DNA of 5,625 bases from an uncultured Veillonella sp. (lineage in GTDB: Bacteria > Bacillota > Negativicutes > Veillonellales > Veillonellaceae), in NCBI GenBank assembly GCA_900552445.1, contig URZS01000088.1, positions 1 through 5,625 of the forward strand. Direction: 5' to 3'. Positions 4,762 through 5,625 of this stretch are shown in pieces (positions within the stretch are counted from its first letter, which is position 1; the number at the start of each line of letters is the position of its first letter). The position numbers and the translations under genes were made by a program. The notes beneath the pieces are model-generated. The model worked only from the letters and a program-made list of their open reading frames with translations, made no database searches and was not told where the DNA came from.

Positions 4762-5625
4762 ATGAGCTGGAAAACGTATACGGTAAAAGAACCGACAGAA
4801 TTAACAGTCTCTAAATATGTAAAGGAACGATTTTCCTTGTCTTCTCGGGATATCCAAATGATGTTCCGCAAGAAACGGGTGAAAGTAAATAGCCGTGTAG
4901 CCCATTCTCAGCGAGCACTTAAAAAGGGTGATGTGCTCACATTAGAATTACCGCAAGATAAGGATTATGGGGTAGATGTAGAAAAGGGTCCTATTACTGT
5001 TCTCTACGAAGATGCACATACCTTGGTGGTCAATAAGGATCCCTTTATGCTCGTTCATCCAGCAGGTCAAACAAAGTCTTGCACCTTGAGTAACTATGTG
5101 GCTGGTTATTATGCGAAAAAGGGCGTAGTTCATAAGGTGCGCCCTGTGCATCGCCTCGATCGCGACACATCGGGTTGTATTCTCTTTGGCAAAACTAAGG
5201 AAGCGCAACAGTACTACACAGATGAACTACAAGCTGGTCGTATCGATCGCATCTATACAGGTCTTGTAGAAGGTCGCATTGACTCGGATGGCATTGTTGA
5301 TGCGCCTATCGGTGTCGATCCCGTATTTGATAACCGCCGTGTCATCGATGAATTTGGTCAACCAGCACAAACGGAATATACCGTTCTTAGTCATGATGGA
5401 GATCATACCTTATTGCGATTTAAATTGCTCACAGGTCGAACTCATCAAATTCGTGTACACATGGCGCACATCGGACATCCTATCGTTGGTGATGCTATGT
5501 ATGGCACACGTAACAAACCTTATACACGTCAATGCTTGCATGCATCGGAATTAACCTTTGTGCCTTATGGAATGGACGCAGCGGTTACGGTCACTTGTGA
5601 AGTAGGAGAGAACTTTGGTCGAGAA
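4762..5625 (+). CDS. RluA family RNA pseudouridine synthase (3' end outside the window)
   Basis: The frame is open from ATG 4762 to the window edge, giving 288 residues and no stop yet. It converts specific uridines in rRNA or tRNA to pseudouridine. An S4-type RNA-binding domain occupies about residues 13-65 (SLSSRDIQMMFRKKRVKVN, KKGDVL). The catalytic domain has the family signature HRLDRDTSG at 130-138, with D133 as the catalytic aspartate, preceded by VVNKDPFMLVHPAG (89-102). The second signature, LLTGRTHQIRVHMAHIGHPI, runs 222-241, followed by VGDAMYG. RluA proteins with an S4 domain are usually about 300 residues, so only a short tail is probably missing. The segment at 160-171 (RIDRIYTGLVEG) is where homologues have K-Y-A-V-G. 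Which member (RluC-, RluD- or YhcT/YlyB-like) and which RNA target cannot be told from sequence alone. Confidence 0.93.
   Translation, partial: MSWKTYTVKEPTELTVSKYVKERFSLSSRDIQMMFRKKRVKVNSRVAHSQRALKKGDVLTLELPQDKDYGVDVEKGPITVLYEDAHTLVVNKDPFMLVHPAGQTKSCTLSNYVAGYYAKKGVVHKVRPVHRLDRDTSGCILFGKTKEAQQYYTDELQAGRIDRIYTGLVEGRIDSDGIVDAPIGVDPVFDNRRVIDEFGQPAQTEYTVLSHDGDHTLLRFKLLTGRTHQIRVHMAHIGHPIVGDAMYGTRNKPYTRQCLHASELTFVPYGMDAAVTVTCEVGENFGRE

Overview
The window most likely comes from a Negativicutes bacterium, with Veillonella the best guess. The clues are moderate to low GC, Firmicutes-type families (AzlD, DUF2156, RluA with an S4 domain, an Eis-like acetyltransferase), and an RND-type lipoprotein adaptor that only makes sense in a diderm cell. 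The assignment rests on recognising protein families, not on a database search.

Layout, left to right. (1) 1-209 (+): the C-terminal end of an AzlD branched-chain amino-acid exporter subunit. (2) 232-277: a perfect 15-bp inverted repeat that can terminate both this gene and the convergent one. (3) 283-1134 (-): an aldo/keto reductase with an intact catalytic tetrad. (4) 1135-1245: a divergent promoter region with a 7-4-7 palindrome. (5) 1246-2364 (+): a lipoprotein RND/HlyD-type efflux adaptor with no transporter gene beside it. (6) 2365-2482: a structured leader. (7) 2483-3400 (+): a DUF2156 protein whose start appears to be a rare ATT codon, about 100 bases upstream of any conventional start. 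(8) 3401-3566: a strong terminator, a consensus extended -10 promoter, and a pentanucleotide tandem repeat (GCGAT, six perfect copies plus a partial one) in the leader of the next gene. (9) 3567-4760 (+): an Eis-like GNAT acetyltransferase. (10) 4762 to the window end (+): an RluA-family pseudouridine synthase, open at the right edge and only one base behind the acetyltransferase.

The acetyltransferase and pseudouridine synthase probably form one translationally coupled unit. The DUF2156 gene is bounded by its own leader and terminator. The adaptor and reductase diverge from a shared control region. No mobile element, CRISPR array, tRNA or rRNA was seen. All gene families here are known. The points most worth a second look are the ATT start with its folded leader, and the GCGAT repeat, which resembles a phase-variable (contingency) tract controlling the acetyltransferase/pseudouridine synthase pair.
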